From contig DPGF01000019.1 of NCBI GenBank assembly GCA_003522105.1, positions 1 to 8,240 of the forward strand: a DNA stretch of 8,240 nucleotides, in the 5' to 3' direction. A model generated the notes under the pieces. It had not been told where the DNA came from, did not search any database, and saw nothing but the letters and a program-made list of their open reading frames with translations. Both the position numbers and the translations under genes were made by a program. This document shows positions 1 to 6,126 of the stretch, piece by piece. Position 1 is the stretch's first letter. Every line of letters begins with the position of its first letter. Origin of the DNA: Oscillibacter sp. (GTDB lineage: Bacteria > Bacillota > Clostridia > Oscillospirales > Oscillospiraceae).

Positions 1-149
1 TGCACCATGTGGTCGCCGTCGCGCGTGTCGAGCTGGGGCTTGCAGAGAAGCGTTTTCTGCCCGCGCTCTTCGTAGTTGAAGCGCGCCATCAGCGCGTTGG
101 CCGTTTTGCTCGAGCCCATCGCGCCGTATTTGAAATAAAGCTGTGCCAT
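1..149 (-). CDS. tdk: Thymidine kinase (type II), N-terminal 49 residues, cut by window edge
   Basis: Phosphorylates thymidine to dTMP with ATP in the cytoplasmic pyrimidine salvage pathway. Only the first 49 codons plus two bases are present; the gene runs off the left edge. The visible part begins MAQLYFKYGAMGSSKT, with a P-loop at residues 9-16 (GAMGSSKT) in the form typical of the TK1-like bacterial enzymes, followed by the NYEERG helix and the LLCKPQLDTR strand that contains the conserved Lys-Pro and Asp-Thr-Arg. The start is supported by a GAGGGAG ribosome binding site (159-165) nine bases upstream. The gene sits 18 bp after the mutY stop on the same strand, so it is probably the third gene of the radical SAM-mutY-tdk operon. 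The C-terminal zinc-binding and lasso regions lie outside the window. The family call is firm; intactness cannot be judged. Confidence 0.9.
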   Translation of the reverse strand, partial: MAQLYFKYGAMGSSKTANALMARFNYEERGQKTLLCKPQLDTRDGDHMV

Positions 150-167
150 GCGTCAAATCTCCCTCTT

Positions 168-1226
168 TTATTGCAGCCGCGCGCGAACGAGCGCGGTGTA
201 TTTCTTGAATGCCGTGGGCAGCGCGAGCGCGTCGAACGCATCGGCGTCCGCCCAGAATAGATCGTCGGTTCCACCCGTCACGTCGGCGAAATATCCCTTC
301 ATGTCCCACTCGATGTGGGTGAAGATGTGCTTTGCACTGCCGGCGGGGGCAATGGATTCAGCCGACAGCCCCATCTGCGCGAGCGCGAGCGAAACGCCCG
401 ATTCGTCGAGGTTTCCCAAAATGCTCGGAAATTCCCAGAGCGAGGCGAGAAGCCCCGTGTCCGGCCGCTTTCGCAGCGCGACCTTTCCCCCCTGAAAGAG
501 CAGCAGCACCGTGCGCTCCTCGACCCTGCGCGATTTTTTCTTCGCGCGCACGGGAAGGACTTCGGTGAGGCCGTTTTTGTACGCCTCGCACACGGTACGT
601 GCGGGGCAGATCTCGCACTTTGGCGCGCCGTTCGGCAGGCACACGGTCGCGCCGAGATCCATCATCGCCTGATTGTACGCGCCGGGGCGGTTTGCGTCGA
701 TGGCCGCATCGAGCCTTTGGCGGAAAAGACGGCGCACCTTGGCATCCATGATGTCCTCGCCGCAGCCGCTGACGCGCGCGGCGACGCGCAGGAGGTTGCC
801 GTCTACCGCCGCGACCGGCTCAGAAAAGTTGATGGACGCGATGGCGGCGGTGTATTCGCCGATGCCGGGGAGCGACAAGAGCGCATGATACGACTGCGGC
901 AGCGCGCCGCCAAAATCGGAGACGACGATCTTCGCCGCCCTTTGGAGGTTCCTTGCCCGCGAGTAGTAGCCAAGCCCCTCCCAGAGCTTCAAAAGCCGTT
1001 CCTCGGAAACCGCTGCGAGCGCAGAAACGTCGGGAAGTTCTTCCATGAAGCGTTCAAAGTAGGGGATCACCGCGCCGACGCGCGTCTGCTGGAGCATGAT
1101 CTCCGAGACCCATGTGCGGTATGGTGTGACGACGCTGCGCCATGGCAGCATGCGGCCGTTTAAGTCATACCACGTGAGCAGCGGCGCGGTCAGAGCATTT
1201 AAGTTTTCCCAATGTTCTGTCATCAT
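168..1226 (-). CDS. mutY: Adenine DNA glycosylase MutY
   Basis: Base-excision repair enzyme that removes adenine mispaired with 8-oxoguanine, preventing G:C to T:A mutations. 352 residues, the usual family length. Seen in order: LPWR at 27-30; SEIMLQQTRV at 41-50 with catalytic Glu42; helix-hairpin-helix LPGIGEYTA at 119-127; VDGN at 141-144 with catalytic Asp142; a 4Fe-4S cluster motif with Cys196, Cys204, Cys207 and Cys213; and a C-terminal NUDIX-like 8-oxoG recognition domain from about 230, including FTHIEW. The first two cluster cysteines are separated by seven residues rather than the six of E. coli MutY. The reading frame stays open far upstream (to 1784), but that stretch lies inside the radical SAM gene and carries no MutY homology. 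The chosen ATG is one base after the radical SAM stop; Met2 (1223) is an alternative. With no clear ribosome binding site of its own, it is probably translationally coupled. Confidence 0.96.
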   Translation of the reverse strand: MMTEHWENLNALTAPLLTWYDLNGRMLPWRSVVTPYRTWVSEIMLQQTRVGAVIPYFERFMEELPDVSALAAVSEERLLKLWEGLGYYSRARNLQRAAKIVVSDFGGALPQSYHALLSLPGIGEYTAAIASINFSEPVAAVDGNLLRVAARVSGCGEDIMDAKVRRLFRQRLDAAIDANRPGAYNQAMMDLGATVCLPNGAPKCEICPARTVCEAYKNGLTEVLPVRAKKKSRRVEERTVLLLFQGGKVALRKRPDTGLLASLWEFPSILGNLDESGVSLALAQMGLSAESIAPAGSAKHIFTHIEWDMKGYFADVTGGTDDLFWADADAFDALALPTAFKKYTALVRARLQ

Positions 1227-1227
1227 A

Positions 1228-2067
1228 TCATTTGTTGAAGCGCGCGGCGAAGCCGCAGCGGCGGCAGAGTTCTTCGGCGGGTCTTCGCTGCGAAAAGCCC
1301 TCGCGCAGCGCACACGCGCGCGGACTTTTGAGGATTTCCGCAAGCGGCTGGGTGAAGAGATTCCCCAGCGGAATGTCGCCCTCGTGGTCGAGGCAGCAGG
1401 GCACCACGGTACCGTCGGCAAGGATCCCGAGCTGGTCGCGCAGGCCGTAGCAGAACTGCGCGCCGGATTTGTTCGCCGAAAGGTCGGGCCATTCGAATTT
1501 GCCCGCGCGCTCCAAGTAGAGGTGGTCGCGCAGAAAAAAGCTGCCGTTTCGCATCTCCGGCCAGTCATTTCCCGTGCGCGCGCGCAGAAAGTCGAGGATC
1601 TCGCCGTTGCGCGCGTCCGCGCCGCCGTCGTTCCAGAGACGGAGTGCGACGATGACGCCCTTTTTCGCGGCCTTTTCCGCAAAGTCCCAGACCTGCTCAA
1701 GATAGGCAAGCTCCTGCTCGTCCGCGCCGTCGTTGCCCTCAAAGCTGTGGAGCGAAACGCTGATCTTGTGCAGGCTGCCGGCATTCAGCAGCTCGTCCGC
1801 GCGCTTTTCAAGGAGCGTGCCGTTCGTCGTGATGCACACCTTCATGCCCCGCGCCCCGGCGAGGGCGAAAAACGAGGAGAGCTCCGGGTGCAGCAGCGGC
1901 TCGCCCATGAGATGGAGGTAAACATACTGCACATACCCTTCGAGCCGGGAGAGAACGAGGTCGAATTCTTCGGCGCTCATCGTGCGCGGCGCACGGCGCG
2001 TCTTGGGGCAGAAGGAGCAGGCGAGATTGCAGCAGTTCGTGATCTCAACATAGGCTTTTTTCAGCAT
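1228..2067 (-). CDS. Radical SAM/SPASM-type protein of unknown substrate
   Basis: 279 residues, cytoplasmic. Near the N-terminus is the radical SAM signature ITNCCNLACSFC with the 4Fe-4S ligands Cys13, Cys17 and Cys20. It is followed by LHLMGEPLLHP at 51-61 (the SAM-binding GGEP-like segment), ITTNGTLL, and a KISVSLHSFE strand. The C-terminal third has SPASM/twitch-like cysteines (Cys206, the pair 224-225, Cys252, Cys268 and Cys271) around ILADGTVVPCC and GNLF, suggesting one or more auxiliary iron-sulfur clusters. From memory, close relatives are common but uncharacterised in Clostridia. SPASM enzymes often modify peptides or act in anaerobic enzyme maturation, but no precursor peptide gene is visible here. 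ATG has an AAAGGAG site seven bases upstream. It is the first gene of the mutY-tdk unit. The family is sure; the reaction is not assigned. Confidence 0.9.
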   Translation of the reverse strand: MLKKAYVEITNCCNLACSFCPKTRRAPRTMSAEEFDLVLSRLEGYVQYVYLHLMGEPLLHPELSSFFALAGARGMKVCITTNGTLLEKRADELLNAGSLHKISVSLHSFEGNDGADEQELAYLEQVWDFAEKAAKKGVIVALRLWNDGGADARNGEILDFLRARTGNDWPEMRNGSFFLRDHLYLERAGKFEWPDLSANKSGAQFCYGLRDQLGILADGTVVPCCLDHEGDIPLGNLFTQPLAEILKSPRACALREGFSQRRPAEELCRRCGFAARFNK

Positions 2068-2118
2068 CGCGCGGCTCCTTTCTGCGAAGATACAACATTC
2101 GCTGTTAAAATTGCAAAT

Positions 2119-2147
2119 ATTTTACCACAACCGCGCACGTTTGAAAA
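2119..2147 (-). promoter_or_regulatory. Candidate sigma-A promoter for radical SAM-mutY-tdk operon
   Basis: On the minus strand, TTTTCA (2147-2142) and TAAAAT (2124-2119) are separated by 17 bp, matching consensus at 4/6 and 5/6 positions. They lie in the AT-rich part of the divergent intergenic region, about 50 bp upstream of the radical SAM start. This is inferred from spacing and sequence only; a second, poorer pairing (TTGCAA/GTATCT) lies further downstream. Confidence 0.4.
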
Positions 2148-2157
2148 GCCTTTTCCC

Positions 2158-2186
2158 TTGCGTTGCGGCCACGCGTCTGTTATAAT
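2158..2186 (+). promoter_or_regulatory. Sigma-A promoter with extended -10 for the MBL-fold gene
   Basis: A perfect TATAAT (2181-2186) is preceded by the extended -10 TG at 2178-2179, with a weak -35 TTGCGT (2158-2163) at 17 bp spacing. Transcription would begin near 2193, about 36 bp before the ATG at 2229. The weak -35 is what an extended -10 promoter tolerates. The promoter position also argues against starting the gene in the open frame upstream of 2229. Confidence 0.65.
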
Positions 2187-2228
2187 CCTACGCGCAAAGC
2201 CATATCCCGCGCGCGAAAGGAGAAGCAC

Positions 2229-3005
2229 ATGAACGTCACCTTTATCGCCCACAGCGCATTTCTTGTCGAGTGGGACAAGTTCTACACGCTGTTTGACTAT
2301 ACCTACGAGCCGGATTATACCGGCGCGCTGCCGGAACTAAGCGGCGATAAGCCCCTGCTCGTCTTTTCGAGCCACAGCCACGAGGATCATTTTGACGCGA
2401 AGGTCTTTACGCTTTTGGAAAAGTATCCGGGCGCTCGCTTTTTTGTCTCGCGCGACACGCGCCTCACCGAGCGCAAGCGCCAGTGGCTCAACATTTCTGA
2501 CGCTGCCTTTGCCCGCACGACCGTTCTGCGGCCCGACAGCATTTTGCTCACCGACGTCGCGGGCGAGGACTTGAGCATCCGCGCCATCAAGTCAACGGAC
2601 ATCGGCAACGCGTATCTCCTGCGCTGCGAGGGGAAGATGGTCTACCACGGGGGCGACCTCAACTGGTGGGACTGGAAGAGCGAGGGCGAGGCGTATTGCA
2701 ATAATATGGCCGCCCATTACCGCGCGGCGATCGAAAAGCTTGCCGCGGCGGTTGAAAACGAGGCGACGGACAACGCCATCGCGCCCGAGATCACAGCGGC
2801 AATGGCGCCGCTCGACCCGAGACTCGGCGAGGGGAGCGAGGGGCTTGGCATCGAAGAGCTGATGAGGCAGATCAAGGTGCAGCACGTCTTCCCCATGCAC
2901 ATGTGGAAAAAGTACGAGGTCATCGACCGCTACCTTGCCGCGCACCCCGCACAGAAGGACGCGATCGCGCGCATCACGCGCGAGGGCGAGTCGTTCGTGA
3001 TTTGA
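2229..3005 (+). CDS. MBL-fold metal-dependent hydrolase
   Basis: 258-residue cytoplasmic protein of the metallo-beta-lactamase fold. The metal site motif SSHSHEDHF at 47-55 supplies His49, His51, Asp53 and His54. The usual further ligands follow as HGGDLN (Asp143, with the family's strand-ending GGD) and PMHMW (His224). The N-terminal MNVTFIAHSAFLVEW with a conserved His8 and a following DYTY resembles the UlaG-like/YtkL-like L-ascorbate-6-phosphate lactonase group, but the substrate cannot be assigned. There is no signal peptide. An in-frame non-ATG start exists from 2163, but the AAAGGAG site at 2216-2222, six bases before ATG 2229, and the promoter at 2158-2186 decide for 2229. The gene is transcribed alone, between a divergent promoter region and the terminator at 3015-3049. 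Confidence 0.9.
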   Translation: MNVTFIAHSAFLVEWDKFYTLFDYTYEPDYTGALPELSGDKPLLVFSSHSHEDHFDAKVFTLLEKYPGARFFVSRDTRLTERKRQWLNISDAAFARTTVLRPDSILLTDVAGEDLSIRAIKSTDIGNAYLLRCEGKMVYHGGDLNWWDWKSEGEAYCNNMAAHYRAAIEKLAAAVENEATDNAIAPEITAAMAPLDPRLGEGSEGLGIEELMRQIKVQHVFPMHMWKKYEVIDRYLAAHPAQKDAIARITREGESFVI

Positions 3006-3014
3006 AGAGAAAAG

Positions 3015-3049
3015 AAAAAGGCTCTCCGCTTATAGCGGAGAGCCTTTTT
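3015..3049. terminator. Bidirectional Rho-independent terminator
   Basis: A perfect 10 bp stem, GGCTCTCCGC (3020-3029) pairing with 3035-3044, closes a five-base TTATA loop. It is extended by five A:T pairs (3015-3019 with 3045-3049), giving a T tract on each strand. It lies 10 bp after the MBL-fold gene stop (plus strand) and about 6 bp after the stop of the minus-strand SLH gene, so it can end both converging transcripts. Confidence 0.93.
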
Positions 3050-3054
3050 ATATG

Positions 3055-4572
3055 TTATTTCGGCAGATTCTGCGTGCTCCAGGGGTGATACTGATAGGAC
3101 TGCTCCTCGCTCATGCCAAAGTAGCGGAGATCCGTCCTGCCGTACTGATCGCCCCAGGTGACGTCGATGTGATACGTCGTGCCGTCCAGCTCTGCGAGCG
3201 TCCAGATGTGGCTGTCGTTGAAAAGCGCGGTGCAGTCGATGCCCTCGAGCTTTAAGAGCAGGTTGTACGCGCCTGTGTAGCAGTCGCACACGGCAAGGCC
3301 GCCCACGAGCGCGCCGTAGGCAAGGTGGCTGGCGGAATCGTCACCGGCGGCGCTGTCGTAGCGGCAGTTGTCGCACAGCCAGAGATAGTAGGCCTGCGCG
3401 ATCTCGTACTGGCTCATGCCGTAGCTCAGCGTGCCGCTCTGCCAGAGGGAGTCGTGCACGCGAATGGCGGCGGCGAGCGTTTTGGCGCGGTAGGATTCGA
3501 GCGTTTTTTCCGCGCAGGCAGTGGAGGAGAAGGTGAACACGACGCGCCCCGTCGCATACGAACGGCAGGAGACCACGTTGTACATCTGCTCGCAGTAGGT
3601 TTTGACGCAGGAGGTGAATGCCTGTGTCAGCGCGTTCGCCGTGGCAGCTGAGAGCGCCTTGGGGTATTGGAGCGTGATGCTGTGCTCGCCGCGCGCAAGC
3701 ATGCCGCGCACGAGCGCATCGATGGCGGCGGTGTCCTTCGGCGAGGCGGGCAGCGCTGTTTTCTGCGGCGCTGCGACGAGCCCTGCGAGCGTTGCACCGG
3801 CGGCGGAGTGGTAGGGCGCGACCGTCCAGGTGAGCGTCAGGCGTGTTTCCGGTTCGACAACGCGCGTGAGCAGCGCCGCAATCTCCGCGCGGCTGACGCT
3901 GCGCTCGGGCGCAAAACTGCCGGCATCGTCCATGCCGGAGAGCAGTCCGCGGCGATACATCAGGAGGATCTCGCTGCGATAGGGGGTCTTGTCCGTCACG
4001 TCGGCGATGAAATCGCCGCTTGCGTAGGCGGTGGTGACGAGCAAGGCGTTCGGCTCATCGTACCATTCGGCGGGCAGAGCAAACGCAAAGATGCCCGCCA
4101 TCTGCGCGCGCGAGGCGGGCAGGTGATAAGCGCCTTCAAAGCGGTTGTCGAGCAGGTTTTCCGCCTTGAGGTAGTCAACGTAGGGCTGATACCAGCTCTC
4201 TTCGAGCGGCGCGGCGGGAATGACCTCCTCGCCGCCGGTGGTATAGATGGCGCGCAGGCGCGCGGCAATGGTCAGCATCTCGGCGAGCGTCACATTGTCG
4301 CCCGGCGCGAACGCACTGTTCCCGCGCCCGGAGAGGAGACCGTATTCATAGGCGGAGACGACCGAGGGGGCGAACCAGTCGCCGCTTTTCACGTCGGCAA
4401 ATTCGCCCGCATACGTGCGGAGCGGCGCGAACGGCGACGCCTTTTCGGCGGTTTCTTCCTGTGCGGGAGCGGGCGCCTCCGGCGCGCCTTCGCCGCTGTT
4501 TGCAAGGGCGTTGACGCTCAAAACGAGCATGAGCGCCGCGGTGAGCAGCGCGAAGCGGAACTTCAATGGCAT
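3055..4572 (-). CDS. Exported protein with three SLH repeats and a transglutaminase-like domain
   Basis: 505 residues. Residues 1-24 form a signal peptide ending VNALA, then a Pro/Ala/Glu-rich linker. Three S-layer homology repeats follow at about 58-106 (FADV...VTLAEM), 127-166 (divergent, SRAQ) and 190-239 (ADVT...VSRAEI). SLH domains hold proteins non-covalently to secondary wall polymers. A middle region of unknown fold (about 245-390) leads to a transglutaminase/protease-like domain (about 390-485) with a readable triad: Cys429 in AVCDCYTG, His455 in DSHIW, Asp470 in YHIDVTW; the 15-residue His-Asp spacing is canonical. All nine cysteines lie in the C-terminal part. The ATG at 4572 is preferred because AAAAGGA (4579-4585) lies six bases upstream; a GTG at 4590 in frame would bury that site. 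It follows the LCP gene by 39 bp. Substrate unknown: it may cross-link or cleave wall proteins or peptidoglycan peptides. Confidence 0.88.
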   Translation of the reverse strand: MPLKFRFALLTAALMLVLSVNALANSGEGAPEAPAPAQEETAEKASPFAPLRTYAGEFADVKSGDWFAPSVVSAYEYGLLSGRGNSAFAPGDNVTLAEMLTIAARLRAIYTTGGEEVIPAAPLEESWYQPYVDYLKAENLLDNRFEGAYHLPASRAQMAGIFAFALPAEWYDEPNALLVTTAYASGDFIADVTDKTPYRSEILLMYRRGLLSGMDDAGSFAPERSVSRAEIAALLTRVVEPETRLTLTWTVAPYHSAAGATLAGLVAAPQKTALPASPKDTAAIDALVRGMLARGEHSITLQYPKALSAATANALTQAFTSCVKTYCEQMYNVVSCRSYATGRVVFTFSSTACAEKTLESYRAKTLAAAIRVHDSLWQSGTLSYGMSQYEIAQAYYLWLCDNCRYDSAAGDDSASHLAYGALVGGLAVCDCYTGAYNLLLKLEGIDCTALFNDSHIWTLAELDGTTYHIDVTWGDQYGRTDLRYFGMSEEQSYQYHPWSTQNLPK

Positions 4573-4611
4573 CGGCGATCCTTTTCTCACTTTCTGAAAA
4601 TCCTGCGAAAA

Positions 4612-5682
4612 TTACGGGACTAAGATGTTCTGGTCGGCCGCGGTGATGTCCGCGGCGTAGGGGTTGAGCATGGAGTTGGTCATTTCCAGCACCTGCGTGG
4701 GGTCAAGGGCGTAGACCGACATGCCCTTGTACCAGCCCGTGCCGTCACCGGGGAGGGTGGCAAAGCTGATGGCGTCCATTCCGCCCATACCCAGCGCCTC
4801 GTTGGCAAGCCAGACGAGGTTGCCGAGTGTTAAGTCGGTCTTGACGTACTTTAAGAACGTTTCCGCCATCGCGGGGACGTTTTCGAGCTTCATGAGCTTC
4901 TGCGCCACGGCCTTCAAAAATGCCTGCTGTGTGCCGATGCGGCCGATGTCCTGCCGCCCGCCGTAGCCGGTGTTGTCGTTGTTGTGGCGGAAACGCACGA
5001 CCTCCATGGACTGCTGGCCGCTGAGGTGCTGCAATCCCTTTTTGAAGTGAATGTGCAGATCCTGATAGGGGTCGTCGTAGTCCATGTCCTCGGGCACGTC
5101 GAAATCCACGCCGCCGATCTGGTCGATCAGCGCGATGAAGCCCTTGAGGTCGACGGAGACGTAGAAGTCCACGGGAATGCCCAGCATGTCTTCAATGTTG
5201 CTGCGCAGCTTTTCCGTGCCGCCGTTGTTATAGGAGGAATTGAGCTTGTGGCCGTTGCTCATCAGCGTGTCGCGCGGCAGGCTGACGACGTCGATTTTCT
5301 TGCCCTCCGCGTCAAAGCGCATGAGCATATTCGTGTCGCTGCCGCCGGCGTCGTTGTCCACGCCGTAGACCAGAATGGTGTAGCAGTATTTTTTGCGCTC
5401 CTTGCCATTCGCGATCGTTTCGATGGCGTCAGTGTCCTCGTCCTGCGTGCCGTCCTGTTCGGTCTGCACGCTCTCCTTGCCGGCGTCCGGTTCGGGCGCG
5501 CGCACGACATACTTGACCGTTGCCACGGCGGCCACGGTCAGGAAAAGCAGCGACAAAAGCGTGACGACCACGCGCTCGCCGCGGCTGCCGGATCTTTTCT
5601 TTTTGCGCTTTTTCCCGTTTTGGCTGCGGGCGCGGCGGGGGGCATCGTCATAGCCGCGCTCATAATATTCCTGATCTCTCAT
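4612..5682 (-). CDS. LytR-CpsA-Psr (LCP) family wall polymer ligase
   Basis: 356-residue type II membrane protein. LCP enzymes transfer lipid-linked anionic or secondary wall polymers onto peptidoglycan outside the membrane. A very basic cytoplasmic head (residues 16-37, KKRKKKR) precedes one membrane segment (about 38-60), an acidic linker (64-90) and the LCP domain from about 99. Signature features: YGVDNDAGGSDTN with Asp116, SLPRDT with Arg137 and Asp138, LIDQIGGVDFDVP, a HLSGQQSMEVVRFRH segment, and DIGRIGTQQ with Arg248. These match the Asp/Arg residues that bind the pyrophosphate and Mg in TagT-like enzymes. The ATG has a CGGAG site seven bases upstream and a plausible promoter at 5730-5758. 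It is the first gene of a pair with the SLH-transglutaminase gene. Which polymer it handles cannot be told from sequence. Confidence 0.93.
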   Translation of the reverse strand: MRDQEYYERGYDDAPRRARSQNGKKRKKKRSGSRGERVVVTLLSLLFLTVAAVATVKYVVRAPEPDAGKESVQTEQDGTQDEDTDAIETIANGKERKKYCYTILVYGVDNDAGGSDTNMLMRFDAEGKKIDVVSLPRDTLMSNGHKLNSSYNNGGTEKLRSNIEDMLGIPVDFYVSVDLKGFIALIDQIGGVDFDVPEDMDYDDPYQDLHIHFKKGLQHLSGQQSMEVVRFRHNNDNTGYGGRQDIGRIGTQQAFLKAVAQKLMKLENVPAMAETFLKYVKTDLTLGNLVWLANEALGMGGMDAISFATLPGDGTGWYKGMSVYALDPTQVLEMTNSMLNPYAADITAADQNILVP

Positions 5683-5729
5683 CGTATCGCTCCGTTTTCT
5701 CTTTTGGTTTACAATAATGCGTTGCTTGC

Positions 5730-5758
5730 ATTCTACCCTGTGCGGCAGAATTGTGCAA
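5730..5758 (-). promoter_or_regulatory. Candidate sigma-A promoter for the LCP/SLH operon
   Basis: On the minus strand TTGCAC (5758-5753) and TAGAAT (5735-5730) are spaced by 17 bp (3/6 and 5/6 matches). Transcription would start around 5723, about 40 bases before the LCP ATG. The -10 is good, the -35 modest. Confidence 0.5.
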
Positions 5759-5770
5759 GAGTATTTTTGA

Positions 5771-5786
5771 GGTGCATCGGTGCATT
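5771..5786. repeat. Tandem 8-bp repeat upstream of the LCP promoter
   Basis: GGTGCATC is followed immediately by GGTGCATT (one mismatch), 12 bp upstream of the -35 of the LCP promoter. Its position would suit an activator site, but so short a repeat may be chance. Confidence 0.35.
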
Positions 5787-5820
5787 CTTCCCAATTAGAC
5801 GCAAAATGTCGAAAAAAGTT

Positions 5821-6069
5821 TCAGAATCCTTTGTACTTTTTCCGCGTGGCCAGGCCGCCGCGAATGTGGCGCTGGGCCTTGTTGACCTCCAGCACCTCTT
5901 TGACCTGAAGGTAAAGGCTGCGGTTGAACTGCGGCAGGCGATCCTGCAAGTCCTTGTGGACGGTGGACTTGCTCACGCCAAACTTTTTTGCCGCGGCGCG
6001 CACGGTGGCGCGGTTTTCGATGATGTAAGCGGCCAGCGCGCAGGCGCGCTCTTCCATGTTACCCTTCAT
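5821..6069 (-). CDS. spoIIID: Sporulation transcriptional regulator SpoIIID
   Basis: 82-residue DNA-binding protein that switches mother-cell gene expression from the sigma-E to the sigma-K stage during endospore formation. The core is nearly superimposable on B. subtilis SpoIIID as I recall it: a helix-turn-helix at about 22-41 reading TVRAAAKKFGVSKSTVHKDL, then RLPQFN, a helix with VKEVLEVNKAQRH, and the basic RGGLATRKKYK tail that makes additional DNA contacts. It is slightly shorter at the C-terminus than the B. subtilis protein. Three in-frame ATGs exist. 6069 is chosen because AGGAG (6078-6082) lies eight bases upstream; 6099 has no site and would lie in the proposed -10 region, and 6057 has a poorly placed one. 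Its presence implies that the organism, or a recent ancestor, sporulates. Confidence 0.95.
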   Translation of the reverse strand: MKGNMEERACALAAYIIENRATVRAAAKKFGVSKSTVHKDLQDRLPQFNRSLYLQVKEVLEVNKAQRHIRGGLATRKKYKGF

Positions 6070-6098
6070 GCAGCACACTCCTGACTGATGTTGCTCCA

Positions 6099-6126
6099 TC
6101 TATATGCATCGGAAGGGAGAATATGC
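6099..6126 (-). promoter_or_regulatory. Candidate sigma-E (mother-cell) promoter of spoIIID
   Basis: On the minus strand GCATATT (6126-6120) fits the sigma-E -35 consensus, and 13 bp downstream CATATAGA (6106-6099) resembles the -10 consensus CATACANT with two mismatches. In B. subtilis spoIIID is transcribed by sigma-E, so position and sequence agree. Transcription would start near 6092, giving a leader of about 22 bases with the AGGAG site inside it. The spacing is at the short end of what I recall for sigma-E. Confidence 0.5.

Noticed and set aside
1227..1784. Upstream extension of the mutY reading frame, giving a 538-residue protein
   Set aside because: The extra 186 residues are low-complexity Arg/Ser/Thr-rich sequence read out of frame through the radical SAM gene; MutY homology begins at the ATG at 1226 and gives normal family length.
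1096..2232. Long open frame on the plus strand opposite mutY and the radical SAM gene
   Set aside because: It is an antisense shadow rich in Arg, Ala, Val and Glu with no recognisable motif; the opposite strand carries well-supported family motifs throughout.
2061..2252. Small minus-strand frame upstream of the radical SAM gene, considered as a possible precursor peptide
   Set aside because: It overlaps the start of the MBL-fold gene and both promoters, has no ribosome binding site that I can see, and lacks a leader/core layout.
3667..4623. Long open frame on the plus strand opposite the SLH-transglutaminase gene
   Set aside because: Arg/Gly/Ala-rich composition and no domain; explained by GC-rich codon use on the coding strand, which carries a signal peptide, SLH repeats and a catalytic triad.
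5813..5841. AAAAAGT...ACTTTTT inverted repeat around the spoIIID stop, as a terminator
   Set aside because: Only seven mostly A:T pairs with a 15-base loop and the stop codon inside the loop; too weak to call a terminator.
4984..6084. Long open frame on the plus strand spanning the LCP gene, the intergenic gap and spoIIID
   Set aside because: It crosses two clear genes and their intergenic region on the opposite strand, and its translation (His, Val and Ala-rich) has no family features.
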